From positions 1-31,277 of the forward strand of contig JAMOQH010000155.1 of NCBI GenBank assembly GCA_027064085.1: a stretch of DNA of 31,277 nucleotides, written 5' to 3'. This document shows, in pieces, positions 8,354 through 17,017 of this stretch (positions are counted from its first letter, which is position 1; each line of letters opens with the position of its first letter). This stretch comes from a bacterium. Lineage in GTDB: Bacteria; UBP6; JAFGXH01. Position numbers and translations under genes: made by a program. The notes under the pieces were generated by a model. That model was not told the origin of the DNA. It worked only from the letters and a program-made list of their open reading frames with translations, and made no database searches.

Positions 8354-8361
8354 GTTATAAT
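8354..8361 (+). promoter_or_regulatory. Extended -10 promoter before the motor ATPase gene
   Basis: TGTTATAAT (TG at 8353-8354, TATAAT at 8356-8361) is a consensus extended -10 element, 21 nt before the GTG start. The -35 position (8333-8338, TTAATT) is poor, as is usual for extended -10 promoters. Confidence 0.5.
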
Positions 8362-8382
8362 ACTTCATCGTTTTGGGGTGTT

Positions 8383-10191
8383 GTGGCAAAAAAAACTGAT
8401 TTTAATATACTTTATTTACTTAATGTTATAAAAAAATATCATATTATTGATGATGACTCTATTCTTGAAAATATAAAGTTTTCAGCTAGAAAAATTAAAA
8501 GTAGAATAGTAGCAAATAAATTTCCAACTTCAATGGAGAGGAAAATTGCAAAATATACTGTTTCTCCTGTAGAGGTTTTGTTATGGTACAACAAGATAAC
8601 TCTTGGTGGTAGATATGATATGGTAGAAGATGACATAATGAAACTTTTAGCTAAAGAGGAAAAACTAGAATATATAAAAATAAATTCACTGAAGGTTGAT
8701 ACTGAATTGGCTATTAAGTATGTTAGTCGTAATTTTGCAAGAATAAATATTATTGCCCCACTGTTTGAGGAGGGAAATTCTTTACATATTGCAACCGATA
8801 ACCCTTTCAATACTCCTTTATTTGAACAGTTAAAGATACAGAGTAAAAAAAATATTGTTGTTCATCTTGCCTCTAAAACAGATATCTTAAGTATTATTAA
8901 TGAAATATTCGGATTTAATGTTTCTGTGAAAAAAGCAGAAAAGGATTTTTCCAATATTGATATTCAAAAACTTGGTAACTTAGAGCAATTATTTAAGTTA
9001 AAAACAATTTCTGAGATTGATGCAAATGATAAGCACATGATTAACGCTGTAGATTACCTACTTAATCATGCAATAACAATGAAGGCATCCGATATTCATA
9101 TTGAGCCTAAAAGAGACTTTACTTTAGTTCGTTTTAGAATTGATGGGATTTTACATACTATACAAAAATTTCCTGCATCTCTACATCCTGCTTTTACTAG
9201 TAGGTTAAAAAATATGTCAAGACTTGATATTTCTGAAAGAAGAAAACCACAAGATGGCAGAATCAAAATAGATAAAAATGGTAAAGAGGTTGAACTTAGA
9301 ATTTCAACTGTACCCGTTGCTTTTGGGGAAAAGTTGGTTCTAAGGATTTTTGATCCAGAGATGTTGTTCAAAGATTTAAAGGATTTAGGGTTTAATGATT
9401 TTGAATATAATAAATATAAAAAATTTGTAAATGCTCCTAATGGACTTATTTTAATTACGGGACCAACAGGTAGTGGTAAAACAACTACTCTTTATTCATC
9501 TTTAAGAACAAGAGTTGATGATAGTGTTAATATTGTGACAATTGAGGACCCCGTTGAAATGGTATATGAGGCATTTAATCAAATTGCTGTAAATCCTACT
9601 CCAAAAGTTAATCTGACTTTTGCAAATGCACTAAAAACTATACTAAGACAAGACCCTGATATTATTATGGTTGGAGAGATTAGAGACAGAGAAACTGCTG
9701 AAAATGCAGTTCAGGCTGCTTTAACAGGTCATTTGGTATTTGCTTCACTACATACAAATGATAGTATTTCGGCCATTGACAGATTACTAGATCTAGGAAT
9801 AGATAAATTTTTAATTGCAACTACTCTTATCGGGGTTATTGCACAAAGGCTTGTAAGAAAAATATGTACAGAGTGTAAAATTAAAACTCACATAACAAAA
9901 GAGGAAGCTAAGGTTCTGGGCATTAAATTACCAACCACTAAAAAATCAGTTAGAACATATATTGGTGAAGGTTGTCCGGCATGCCGAGGAACTGGGTTTT
10001 CAGGAAGGGTAGCTATATATGAATTATTTGAAATTTCTTCTAAAATAAAAAGACTGATAGTTGATGAAGATATGGGAGAAATTGGACGGGTTGCCCAAAT
10101 GGATGGAATGAAAACATTGAGAGATAATGCTATTAAAAAATTGGCAGAAGGAGTAACTTCTTATCATGAGGTTTTAAGGGTAATATTTTAA
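8383..10191 (+). CDS. GspE/PilB-family type II secretion / type IV pilus assembly ATPase
   Basis: The 602-residue protein has an N-terminal MshEN/GspE_N-like region (about 60-175), the linker-N2 domain with DIHIEP (237-242), and a C-terminal RecA-like motor. Motor motifs are Walker A GPTGSGKT (360-367), Asp box (about 386-392), Walker B DPDIIMVGE (424-432) and His box GHLVFASLHT (449-458). A tetracysteine zinc site, CTEC (495-498) and CPAC (531-534), is typical of PilB/GspE extension-type motors and absent from PilT. All catalytic motifs are intact. It starts with GTG behind TGGGGTG. Its TAA overlaps the next ATG by 1 nt, so the Ycf46-like gene is translationally coupled. No pilC, pilT or pilin gene is in the window, so pilus versus type II secretion cannot be decided. 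Confidence 0.93.
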   Translation: MAKKTDFNILYLLNVIKKYHIIDDDSILENIKFSARKIKSRIVANKFPTSMERKIAKYTVSPVEVLLWYNKITLGGRYDMVEDDIMKLLAKEEKLEYIKINSLKVDTELAIKYVSRNFARINIIAPLFEEGNSLHIATDNPFNTPLFEQLKIQSKKNIVVHLASKTDILSIINEIFGFNVSVKKAEKDFSNIDIQKLGNLEQLFKLKTISEIDANDKHMINAVDYLLNHAITMKASDIHIEPKRDFTLVRFRIDGILHTIQKFPASLHPAFTSRLKNMSRLDISERRKPQDGRIKIDKNGKEVELRISTVPVAFGEKLVLRIFDPEMLFKDLKDLGFNDFEYNKYKKFVNAPNGLILITGPTGSGKTTTLYSSLRTRVDDSVNIVTIEDPVEMVYEAFNQIAVNPTPKVNLTFANALKTILRQDPDIIMVGEIRDRETAENAVQAALTGHLVFASLHTNDSISAIDRLLDLGIDKFLIATTLIGVIAQRLVRKICTECKIKTHITKEEAKVLGIKLPTTKKSVRTYIGEGCPACRGTGFSGRVAIYELFEISSKIKRLIVDEDMGEIGRVAQMDGMKTLRDNAIKKLAEGVTSYHEVLRVIF

Positions 10192-11684
10192 TGAGTTTAT
10201 TAAGTAATTTGAAATTTATAACAAAGAATAAAGGCATATATAACTTTGTGTCAGAAGATATTATTTATGATTATAAAAAAATAGTTACAACTATTTTTAA
10301 AAATAATTTGGTTAATAATGAATTTACTATTATTGATAATTATGTTGGTTTTATTAGATCTATAAAAGCCAGTGAAATTAGTGGCTTAAACGAAAATGCT
10401 ATATCTTACATTAAATATATGGGGCAGAAGCAAGATATTAATTTAAAACTTCTAGAGAACCTTGAAGTTAACTCTGTTGTAATTGATGTAAATGATGTTT
10501 TTATAGGTAAATACAAAGAGTTGTATGAAGTCGTTTCTTCTCGTAAACTGGTATATATTGTACTTTCTAACAAAAATATTGGAAATATTTATGTTAAAGA
10601 TTTTAATATAAGTTTACCCAAGAAAGAAGAATTAATTATTATAATTGGAAGGTATTTTAAAGAGAAAAAAATTTCAATAAATAAAGAAATGATAGAGCAG
10701 ATAACTAATTATTTGACAGGTATTCCTATTACCAAGTTAATTGAAATATTAAATTATTCAATATTTCAATTTAGGGAAAATAAAAAAGATTTTTTCAAAA
10801 CATTATTAGAGGAAAAGAAGAATTACTTTAAACTAAATTTATCAATGGAATTTATAGAAGAGGTAGAAAAAATATCAGATTTAGGGGGGCAGAATGCATT
10901 AAAGGCTTGGCTTAAAGAAAGAGAAAGTTCTCTTTCCTTAAAAGCTGAAAATCTTGGAATTCCTTTTCCTAAAGGACTTCTGTTAGTAGGGATACAAGGA
11001 TGTGGTAAATCTTTAACTGCAAAGTCTATTTCAAGTATGTGGAAAATGCCTTTGTTAAAAATGGATTTTTCTTTATTGTTTACAACAGGTAAAACACCAG
11101 AAGTTACATTTAAAGAGAATTTACTGATGGCTGAGAAATTATCTCCAATAATATTATGGTTAGATGAAATAGATAAGTTGTTTTCTGCATCATCATCTTC
11201 TGGAGTAATTGAATTAAAAAGAATTTTAGGAACTTTTTTAACTTGGTTGCAAGAAAAGAAAAGTAAAGTATTTGTTGTTGCTACGGCTAATAAAATTGAT
11301 GACATACCTCCTGAATTACTTAGAAAAGGTAGATTCGATGAAATATTCTTTTTAGATTTACCGAAAGAAAAGGAAAGAAAAGAAATATTTAAGATTCATA
11401 TAAAAAAAAGGAATTTAGATTATAATGAATTTGATATAGATGGATTTACACAAAAAAGCGATTTTTTTTCTGGCTCAGAAATAGAACAAGTTGTTGTTTC
11501 TGTTTTATATAGAGGGTTTTACTTAAATAAAAAACCTTCAGATGAAGATTTTTATGATATAATAGAAGAAACAATACCTTTTTACTATACATATGAAGAT
11601 AGTATTAAAGAATTAAAAAAATGGGCTGAAGAGAAGGCAAGAAAAGCATCTTTTGATGATGAAGTATATGAAATGTTTGAGTAG
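10191..11684 (+). CDS. Ycf46-like AAA+ ATPase
   Basis: The 497-residue protein has an N-terminal helical/Rossmann-like region (about 1-215) without clear motifs and then one AAA+ module. Motor motifs are Walker A GIQGCGKS (267-274), Walker B ILWLDE (321-326), sensor 1 Asn in ATANK (about 367), and the GRFDEIFFLDLP arginine-finger/post-sensor segment (380-391). The GVQGCGKSLTAK-type P-loop and the LWLDEIDK Walker B are characteristic of the chloroplast/cyanobacterial Ycf46 family. There is no HEXXH, so it is not FtsH. The family's role is uncertain; it has been linked to photosynthesis/CO2 responses in cyanobacteria, which is unlikely to apply here. The 1-nt overlap with the motor ATPase gene suggests it works with, or in fixed ratio to, that motor. 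Confidence 0.85.
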   Translation: MSLLSNLKFITKNKGIYNFVSEDIIYDYKKIVTTIFKNNLVNNEFTIIDNYVGFIRSIKASEISGLNENAISYIKYMGQKQDINLKLLENLEVNSVVIDVNDVFIGKYKELYEVVSSRKLVYIVLSNKNIGNIYVKDFNISLPKKEELIIIIGRYFKEKKISINKEMIEQITNYLTGIPITKLIEILNYSIFQFRENKKDFFKTLLEEKKNYFKLNLSMEFIEEVEKISDLGGQNALKAWLKERESSLSLKAENLGIPFPKGLLLVGIQGCGKSLTAKSISSMWKMPLLKMDFSLLFTTGKTPEVTFKENLLMAEKLSPIILWLDEIDKLFSASSSSGVIELKRILGTFLTWLQEKKSKVFVVATANKIDDIPPELLRKGRFDEIFFLDLPKEKERKEIFKIHIKKRNLDYNEFDIDGFTQKSDFFSGSEIEQVVVSVLYRGFYLNKKPSDEDFYDIIEETIPFYYTYEDSIKELKKWAEEKARKASFDDEVYEMFE

Positions 11685-11707
11685 ATTTACAAAAATAGGA
11701 GTATAAA

Positions 11708-12925
11708 TTGCAGGTAATTTGTAATAAATGTAATGCTAAGTATAGGATTAGCGATGAAAAATTAGTTGGAAGAGATAGGATTAGGCTTAAATGTAAAAAA
11801 TGTGATAATATAATTGAAGCTAAGGTTAAAAATATTGCTGATGAAGATACAAGTAATTTATTTTCAACATCTTCTAGTAAGAGTATAACTAGTTCAATTT
11901 CTAGTGAAAATAATGATATTTTTGAGGATAATTTGTTTTCGGGTAATAAAGATGAATTTTCTTTTGAAGATGTAAAAAAAACTTTGATATTAAATACAAG
12001 TGGTTCTAATAGTTCTAATAATCGGGAGGTTGATTCAAATCAGGAGGCTAAGTTTAAATCAAATTTTCAAATGGATTTTAGTGATAAAACCAGCCAGCAA
12101 AATATTTATAAACCTTCAGGTAATAAAAATAGTACTGCTATATCCTTTGAAACAACACAGCAAATCTCTGTTGATAAATTTAATGAATATCAAAAGAATA
12201 AGGAAGCTAATGAGTTGCCTTTATCAAATACAAATTTAAATAATAAAAATATATCAAAATCAATTGACTCTAAAACAAAAGACAGGTTTGAAGATATTTC
12301 TAAAGAATTTAAAACCAAAAAAGTTAGTGCTGGTGGTGGAGTTTTTAAGTTTTTGTTTTTACTTATATTTATTGTTTCGATTTTATTTACCTTTGTTTTA
12401 TATAAAAATAATTGGAACCTAGACTTCAATAATTTTCCTAATATGATTAAAGTTGCAATGGGTAATTCAATGCTGGTTAATAAGGAAAAAGATAAGAAGA
12501 TTATTCATAAATCACTTAGAGATCAGTTTTTTATTGATGCAAAAAAAATCAAAACGAAGTTATTTAAGTTTTCTAAGAAGAGAAGGAGCAAAAAATATGT
12601 TTTTGTTGTTTCCGGTGAAATAAAAAATATAGATACTAAAAGGAAAAGCTTAACGACTGTTAGAGTTAAAGTTAATAACATATTAAATAAAAGAACAATT
12701 CTTGAAAAGAGAGTTTATGCTGGTAATTTATTTACAAAGAGAGAGATATTAAAAGCTAAAAATGAAGAGACTCTTGATGCAGAGTATTTGCAATCAGGTA
12801 AAAATGGAAGTAATTGGGGAGTTTTATCCAATAATACTGTTCCTTTTATGGTTGTTTTTTACCTAGATAAAAAAATAAATCTAAAAGAAATAAGAATAAA
12901 AATAGAAGTTGAGTCTACTCAATAG
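11708..12925 (+). CDS. MJ0042 zinc-ribbon, single-TM protein with DUF3426-like C-domain
   Basis: The 405-residue protein begins with an MJ0042-type zinc ribbon (Cys5, Cys8, Cys29, Cys32; CNKCNAKYRI...CKKC). A ~170-residue low-complexity Ser/Asn/Asp-rich linker follows, then one membrane helix (about 213-231), then a soluble domain. That domain has the pattern of DUF3426: VVSGEIKNID, TVRVKV, GNLFTKREIL and NTVPFMVVF. The zinc ribbon should be cytoplasmic and the C-domain periplasmic. In delta- and gammaproteobacteria such proteins are membrane proteins of unknown role, sometimes near motility genes. The start is TTG at 11708 behind AGGAG, placing the CxxC ribbon at the extreme N-terminus as in the family. 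It is 23 nt after the Ycf46 gene, so probably the third gene of that operon. Confidence 0.8.
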   Translation: MQVICNKCNAKYRISDEKLVGRDRIRLKCKKCDNIIEAKVKNIADEDTSNLFSTSSSKSITSSISSENNDIFEDNLFSGNKDEFSFEDVKKTLILNTSGSNSSNNREVDSNQEAKFKSNFQMDFSDKTSQQNIYKPSGNKNSTAISFETTQQISVDKFNEYQKNKEANELPLSNTNLNNKNISKSIDSKTKDRFEDISKEFKTKKVSAGGGVFKFLFLLIFIVSILFTFVLYKNNWNLDFNNFPNMIKVAMGNSMLVNKEKDKKIIHKSLRDQFFIDAKKIKTKLFKFSKKRRSKKYVFVVSGEIKNIDTKRKSLTTVRVKVNNILNKRTILEKRVYAGNLFTKREILKAKNEETLDAEYLQSGKNGSNWGVLSNNTVPFMVVFYLDKKINLKEIRIKIEVESTQ

Positions 12926-12961
12926 AGTGTTATGTGAGTAATTACAATCTATTGTGCTTTT

Positions 12962-12984
12962 AACTTAACTTAATAAGTTAAGTT
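12962..12984. terminator. Perfect 10-bp inverted repeat between the zinc-ribbon gene and the division operon
   Basis: AACTTAACTT (12962-12971) and AAGTTAAGTT (12975-12984) are perfect inverted repeats with a 3-nt loop, 36 nt past the stop. The stem is AT-only apart from two C/G pairs, and the T-tract is poor (TTTCT). It may therefore be a weak terminator or an operator; it lies 28 bp upstream of the -35 box of the next promoter. Confidence 0.4.
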
Positions 12985-13011
12985 TCTACTTAATAAAAAC
13001 ATAATATTTAT

Positions 13012-13040
13012 TTGACAAGTGAAATTCTTTCTTATATTAT
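13012..13040 (+). promoter_or_regulatory. Strong sigma-70-type promoter of the rsmH-ftsL-ftsI operon
   Basis: TTGACA (13012-13017), a 17-bp spacer and TATTAT (13035-13040) match consensus at 11 of 12 positions. Initiation would lie near 13047, just before the AGGAGG ribosome-binding site at 13054-13059. Confidence 0.72.
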
Positions 13041-13063
13041 TAATTTAATCCTTAGGAGGAATG

Positions 13064-13753
13064 ATGTTGTCATCGGAACAATTTTACCTAAAAGAAAATA
13101 CTTTGGTTTTTAATAAACTAAAAGGGTTTAATTTATTAAAAATATTGGGTAAAGATATTGTAAAGACAACTGATTTTATTAAAATAGATTTAAGATCTGT
13201 TGATGAAATTCCTAAAAATTTTTTTAAAAATTTTATTGATTTACTCTCAGATATAAATGTTAACGGGGTGCTTATGTATTTATCAAAAGAATTAGATTAT
13301 ATTATGAAAGATTATCAAGAAGAAGTAAGTTTGTCGTCATCTAATCATTCGAACAGCAATTCTTTTGTAATATTTGATTCTAGTGATAAGGTTGATATCT
13401 TATTTTTTAATGGTATTGAGAATACTTCAATTAATATGATTAAAGATAATCTTTTAAGCTATAAAAATAAAAAAGTTGTTTTTAATTTTAGTAATTTGAA
13501 TATTGAGTCATTAAGTAAATTCATACCTTCTTTTATGGGGTGGATGATGAATTCTGGTTTAAAAAAGATATCATTTTCAAAACATTATGGTGAGATTAAT
13601 GATCTTTTAGAAAAAAGAGGAATTTATTGTATGTTTAATGTATCTACTTCCATTTCTTTTCCAAAAAGAAAAAAGCAAGAGTGTAAATATGTAAATAATA
13701 AGAAAATTGATAGATTTTTAAAATTTGCTAACTATGCAGCACTACAATTTTGA
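13064..13753 (+). CDS. Unrecognised protein at the mraZ position, two STAS-like halves
   Basis: This 229-residue protein is not recognised. It is the first gene of the division operon, in the slot usually held by mraZ, but has none of the MraZ DxxxR/AbrB-like features. Two parts resemble degenerate STAS (anti-sigma antagonist-like) units. Around 25-75 there is FIKIDLRSVDEIPKNFFKNF then VNGVLMYLS. Around 135-195 there is KVVFNFSNLNIESLSKFIPS then GLKKISFS and INDLLEKRGI. Both have the strand / short helix / strand / helix order of STAS, but without a clear phospho-Ser. This is inference from pattern only. The C-terminus is basic (PKRKKQE...NNKKIDR). No membrane segment or signal is seen. AGGAGG lies directly before three successive start codons (ATG 13061, ATG 13064, TTG 13067); 13064 is preferred on spacing. 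rsmH begins 9 nt downstream. Confidence 0.7.
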   Translation: MLSSEQFYLKENTLVFNKLKGFNLLKILGKDIVKTTDFIKIDLRSVDEIPKNFFKNFIDLLSDINVNGVLMYLSKELDYIMKDYQEEVSLSSSNHSNSNSFVIFDSSDKVDILFFNGIENTSINMIKDNLLSYKNKKVVFNFSNLNIESLSKFIPSFMGWMMNSGLKKISFSKHYGEINDLLEKRGIYCMFNVSTSISFPKRKKQECKYVNNKKIDRFLKFANYAALQF

Positions 13754-13762
13754 AAGGTTTAA

Positions 13763-14647
13763 ATGGAGCATGTCTCAGTTTTAAAAAAAGAAGCGATTGA
13801 TTATCTTAATATAAAAAATGATGGAATATATTATGATGCAACTTATGGCGGCGGTGGTCATACAAAAGAGATATTAAAAAGAGATATTATAACTTTATAT
13901 GCAACAGATAAAGATTTAAATGTTAAACCTATTGAGGATAATAAATTAATTTTTGTAAAGAGTGATTTTGTAGAGTTTTTAAATAATGATAAGTACAAAG
14001 ATATTTTTTTTGATGGCATTTTAGCTGATTTCGGTGTATCAAATATGCAGATTTTAGGAGAAGATAGAGGATTTAGCTTTTTACACGATTATTATCTTGA
14101 TATGAGAATGGATCAAACTCAAGAATTAGATGCTCATTATGTTGTTAACAACTATTCTAGTGAAGAATTATTTATAATTATAAAGAAATATGGTGAAGAA
14201 AAATTTGCAAGTAGAATTGCAAATTCGATTGTTAGAAATAGGCCAATTGATACGACTTTTCAATTAGTAGATGCAGTTAAACAAGTTAAAAAATCAAATA
14301 AAAAAAATATAAATCCAGCAACTCAAACATTTCAGGCTATAAGAATTGAAGTAAATCAAGAGTTAAAAAAGATTGAAGACTTTTTAGACTTAGCTGTAAA
14401 TCGTTTAAAAAAAGGTGGAAGACTTGTAGTTATTTCATTTCATTCACTAGAAGATAGAATTGTAAAATGGAGATTTATAGAATATAAAAAGGATTGTATT
14501 TGTCCTAAAGATTTGCCAGTTTGCTCTTGTGATAAAGTTTCTTTAGGAAATATTATAACAAGAAAACCTCTTACGCCGTCAGAAGATGAATTAAAATTAA
14601 ATCCAAAATCAAGAAGTGCAAAATTGAGGGTTTTTGAGAGAATTTAA
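13763..14647 (+). CDS. rsmH: 16S rRNA (cytosine(1402)-N(4))-methyltransferase RsmH (MraW)
   Basis: The 294-residue protein is full length. It opens with MEHVSVLKKEAIDYL and the SAM-binding motif DATYGGGGHT (25-34). It also has GILADFGVS (the DLGVS motif), DRGFSF, the LDMRMD motif, TFQAIRIEVNQEL, and the late VISFHSLEDRIVK and SRSAKLRV motifs. RsmH adds the N4 methyl group to C1402 in the decoding centre of 16S rRNA, together with RsmI (not in this window). It is normally the first or second gene of the dcw cluster. AAAGG lies 5-6 nt before the ATG, and the TAA stop overlaps the ftsL ATG by 1 nt. Confidence 0.97.
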   Translation: MEHVSVLKKEAIDYLNIKNDGIYYDATYGGGGHTKEILKRDIITLYATDKDLNVKPIEDNKLIFVKSDFVEFLNNDKYKDIFFDGILADFGVSNMQILGEDRGFSFLHDYYLDMRMDQTQELDAHYVVNNYSSEELFIIIKKYGEEKFASRIANSIVRNRPIDTTFQLVDAVKQVKKSNKKNINPATQTFQAIRIEVNQELKKIEDFLDLAVNRLKKGGRLVVISFHSLEDRIVKWRFIEYKKDCICPKDLPVCSCDKVSLGNIITRKPLTPSEDELKLNPKSRSAKLRVFERI

Positions 14648-14928
14648 TGGAGCTAGATAAGAAATATTTTATAAAATCAGTATTTTCATTACTGATTTTA
14701 ACATTACTCTTTTTTTTATATTTAAACTTAAATATAAAAAAATCAAAATTGAATGAAGAATTGTCTTTAAATACAAATAATTACATTGATTTGAAAGGCG
14801 ATATCTCAAAATTAGAAATTGAATATAATAAACTAACAAGAAATAAAGTACTTGAGGAAAAAGCAGTTAAAGACTTCGAAATGAAAACACCTGAATCATC
14901 TAGTGTAATAAGGGTTAAAGATGAGTAA
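14647..14928 (+). CDS. ftsL: Cell division protein FtsL-like
   Basis: A 93-residue bitopic protein: a short cytoplasmic N-terminus (MELDKKYFIK), one membrane helix (about 11-28) and a periplasmic coiled coil (about 30-80, heptad-like Leu/Ile spacing with Lys/Glu). Sequence identity in FtsL is always low, so the call rests on size, topology and position between rsmH and ftsI. It overlaps rsmH by 1 nt and ftsI by 8 nt, implying coupled translation of the division proteins. FtsL forms the FtsQLB complex that activates FtsWI. Confidence 0.8.
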   Translation: MELDKKYFIKSVFSLLILTLLFFLYLNLNIKKSKLNEELSLNTNNYIDLKGDISKLEIEYNKLTRNKVLEEKAVKDFEMKTPESSSVIRVKDE

Positions 14929-16951
14929 AAAAATAGATCCTTTATTGTGGAGAAGTATAAGACTTAGGCTTACTTTTGTTCTTTTAGGTGTTTTGCTTAT
15001 ATTTATTTATGTTTCATATAAAATTTTTTCTGTTTATTTTATTGAGTCTGAAGAATACATAAGAGATGCTAATAGGTTTCATAATTCTAATATAAAAATA
15101 AATATTAAACGAGGAACAATATATGATGTGAATGGAAAAAAATTAGCTATTTCTATTCCTGCAAAAACATTGTATGCTAGGCCTAGGGCAATTAATCATA
15201 AAGATAAAGCTGTTAAAATATTAGCGAGTTTTTTTAAACTTGATTATTCTGCTGTTTTTAGAAAATTATTTTCTAAAAATAGAAGGTTTCTTTATTTTAA
15301 AAGAATGATGTCAGAGGAAGATGCTAAAAAACTAGATAAAATATTGAAAAATAATAAAATAACTGGATTTGGTTTTGAAACTGAGTCTAAAAGAGTGTAT
15401 CCACAGCAACGATTAGCTGCACAGTTAATTGGGTTTGTTGGTGCTGATTCAAAAGGTCTTTATGGTGTAGAAAAGGCCTTAGATCTTAAATTAAAATTTA
15501 AAGGTGAAAAAAGAGGTGTTTTAAAAAATGCTAAACATAAAATTATTGAATTTAAGAATAAAGATTTTAGCGATATTATGGGTGTTTACAATGAAGTAAC
15601 TCTAACAGTTAACTCTTTTATTCAATATTTTGTTGAAGAAGAATTACAAAAAGGAGTTGAAGAATTTGGGGTAAAAAGAGGGGTTGCCATTGTAATGAAT
15701 CCAAATACGGGAGAAATTGTTGCGGCTGCTCAATATCCAACATTTAATCCTAATAAGTATAAAGAATACCCATCAAAACTTTGGAAACCTCAATATTTAT
15801 CTATGGTTTATGAACCTGGTTCTACTTTTAAAACATTTTCTATTGCCTTGGCTCTTAAAAAAGGAGTTGTTACTCCTAGTACTCTGTTTGACTGTGAACA
15901 TGGAAGCATGAAATTAGGGAGATTTATTATTCATGATTCTCATCCTCATGACATGTTAACGGTAAAAGATATTTTAGTTAAGTCTTCGAATATTGGAGTT
16001 GCTAAAATTATAGAAAAAGTTGACAGTAAGGAGTTTTACAACTTTATTCATGATTTACATTTTGGCCAAAGGTATAAACTTAATGTTCCAGGGCAAGAAA
16101 GAGGCTTAGTCAAAAAATTAAAAAGGTGGAGAAAGGTTGAAGTTGCAAATATTTCATTTGGTCAAGGAATTGGAGTTACACCTTTACAATTAATTAGTGC
16201 GTTTTCTGCAATTATTAATGGTGGAAATTTAATGAAACCTATTTTTATAAAGAAAATACTAGATGAAGATGGGAATATTATTAAAGAAAATAAACCTAGA
16301 ATCCTTAAGAAAATTATTTCTGCTGATGTTTCAAAACAATTAAAAAATATGTTAAAAGCTGTTGTTTCAAATGAGGGGACAGCTCCAAGAGCTGCTATTT
16401 ATGGAATTGAAGTAGGTGGTAAAACAGGAACGGCACAAAAAATTGATCCTACTAAAAGAGGTTATTCTGATAAAAGAATAGCATCTTTTATTGGATTCTT
16501 TCCTATAAAAAAACCAGAATATGTTATACTTGTAATTATGGATGAGCCAACAATTTCTAGTTATGGAGGAGTTGTTGCGGCTCCTGTGTTTAAAAATATT
16601 GCAACAAGAATATTGAAATATGAGCATAAAGCACCTAAAAGTCTTGAATTAGATGATTTAAACCTAAATTTACCTGATTTAGATAAAAATATTAAATTAT
16701 TAGAAAGCGTTAGAGACATAGAAAAGAGATTGGGTATAAATAAATCTAAAATAAAAAAAATGGAAACAGATAAGATAAAAATGCCAAATTTGATAGGTTT
16801 AAATATTAGAAATGCTTTATCTATACTTGAGAAGAATAATTTGGATTTTGAAATAAAAGGAAAGGGAACTATTTACAAAACTATTCCCCAAGAAGCTGTG
16901 GAAATCAATAAGTTTGAAAGTGTTAAAATATTCATGAAAGAAATTTACTGA
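14921..16951 (+). CDS. ftsI: Penicillin-binding protein FtsI (PBP3) with C-terminal PASTA domain
   Basis: The 676-residue class B PBP has a cytoplasmic N-terminus, one membrane helix (about 16-37), and the pedestal domain with RGTIYDVNGKKLA (64-76). Transpeptidase motifs are SxxK at STFK (301-304), SSN (355-357) and KTG (501-503, in GGKTGTAQ). A single PASTA domain follows (about 618-676, starting IKMPNLIGLN). It cross-links septal peptidoglycan in the periplasm with FtsW. A PASTA tail on FtsI is found in Gram-positives, deltaproteobacteria and some other phyla, and is absent from E. coli PBP3. No murE follows, so the dcw cluster is broken here: the next gene is sbcD. Confidence 0.95.
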   Translation: MSKKIDPLLWRSIRLRLTFVLLGVLLIFIYVSYKIFSVYFIESEEYIRDANRFHNSNIKINIKRGTIYDVNGKKLAISIPAKTLYARPRAINHKDKAVKILASFFKLDYSAVFRKLFSKNRRFLYFKRMMSEEDAKKLDKILKNNKITGFGFETESKRVYPQQRLAAQLIGFVGADSKGLYGVEKALDLKLKFKGEKRGVLKNAKHKIIEFKNKDFSDIMGVYNEVTLTVNSFIQYFVEEELQKGVEEFGVKRGVAIVMNPNTGEIVAAAQYPTFNPNKYKEYPSKLWKPQYLSMVYEPGSTFKTFSIALALKKGVVTPSTLFDCEHGSMKLGRFIIHDSHPHDMLTVKDILVKSSNIGVAKIIEKVDSKEFYNFIHDLHFGQRYKLNVPGQERGLVKKLKRWRKVEVANISFGQGIGVTPLQLISAFSAIINGGNLMKPIFIKKILDEDGNIIKENKPRILKKIISADVSKQLKNMLKAVVSNEGTAPRAAIYGIEVGGKTGTAQKIDPTKRGYSDKRIASFIGFFPIKKPEYVILVIMDEPTISSYGGVVAAPVFKNIATRILKYEHKAPKSLELDDLNLNLPDLDKNIKLLESVRDIEKRLGINKSKIKKMETDKIKMPNLIGLNIRNALSILEKNNLDFEIKGKGTIYKTIPQEAVEINKFESVKIFMKEIY

Positions 16952-16985
16952 AATTTAATTAAAACTGTAATCATAACTTAGATTA

Positions 16986-16994
16986 TGCTATAAA
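16986..16994 (+). promoter_or_regulatory. Extended -10 promoter before sbcD
   Basis: TGCTATAAA (16986-16994) is an extended -10 element, 23 nt before the sbcD ATG, with no good -35. A TAATC...GATTA dyad (16968-16972 and 16981-16985) lies just upstream and could be an operator. Confidence 0.4.
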
Positions 16995-17017
16995 TAACAA
17001 TATTTTTTAGGTTGTTT

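Noticed and set aside
8439-8810. Minus-strand 123-residue ORF inside the motor ATPase gene
   Set aside because: It lies fully within a well-supported gene, has no ribosome-binding site and a composition typical of an antisense shadow.
10823-11305. Minus-strand 160-residue ORF inside the Ycf46-like gene
   Set aside because: Antisense shadow of the AAA+ module; no motif and no start signal.
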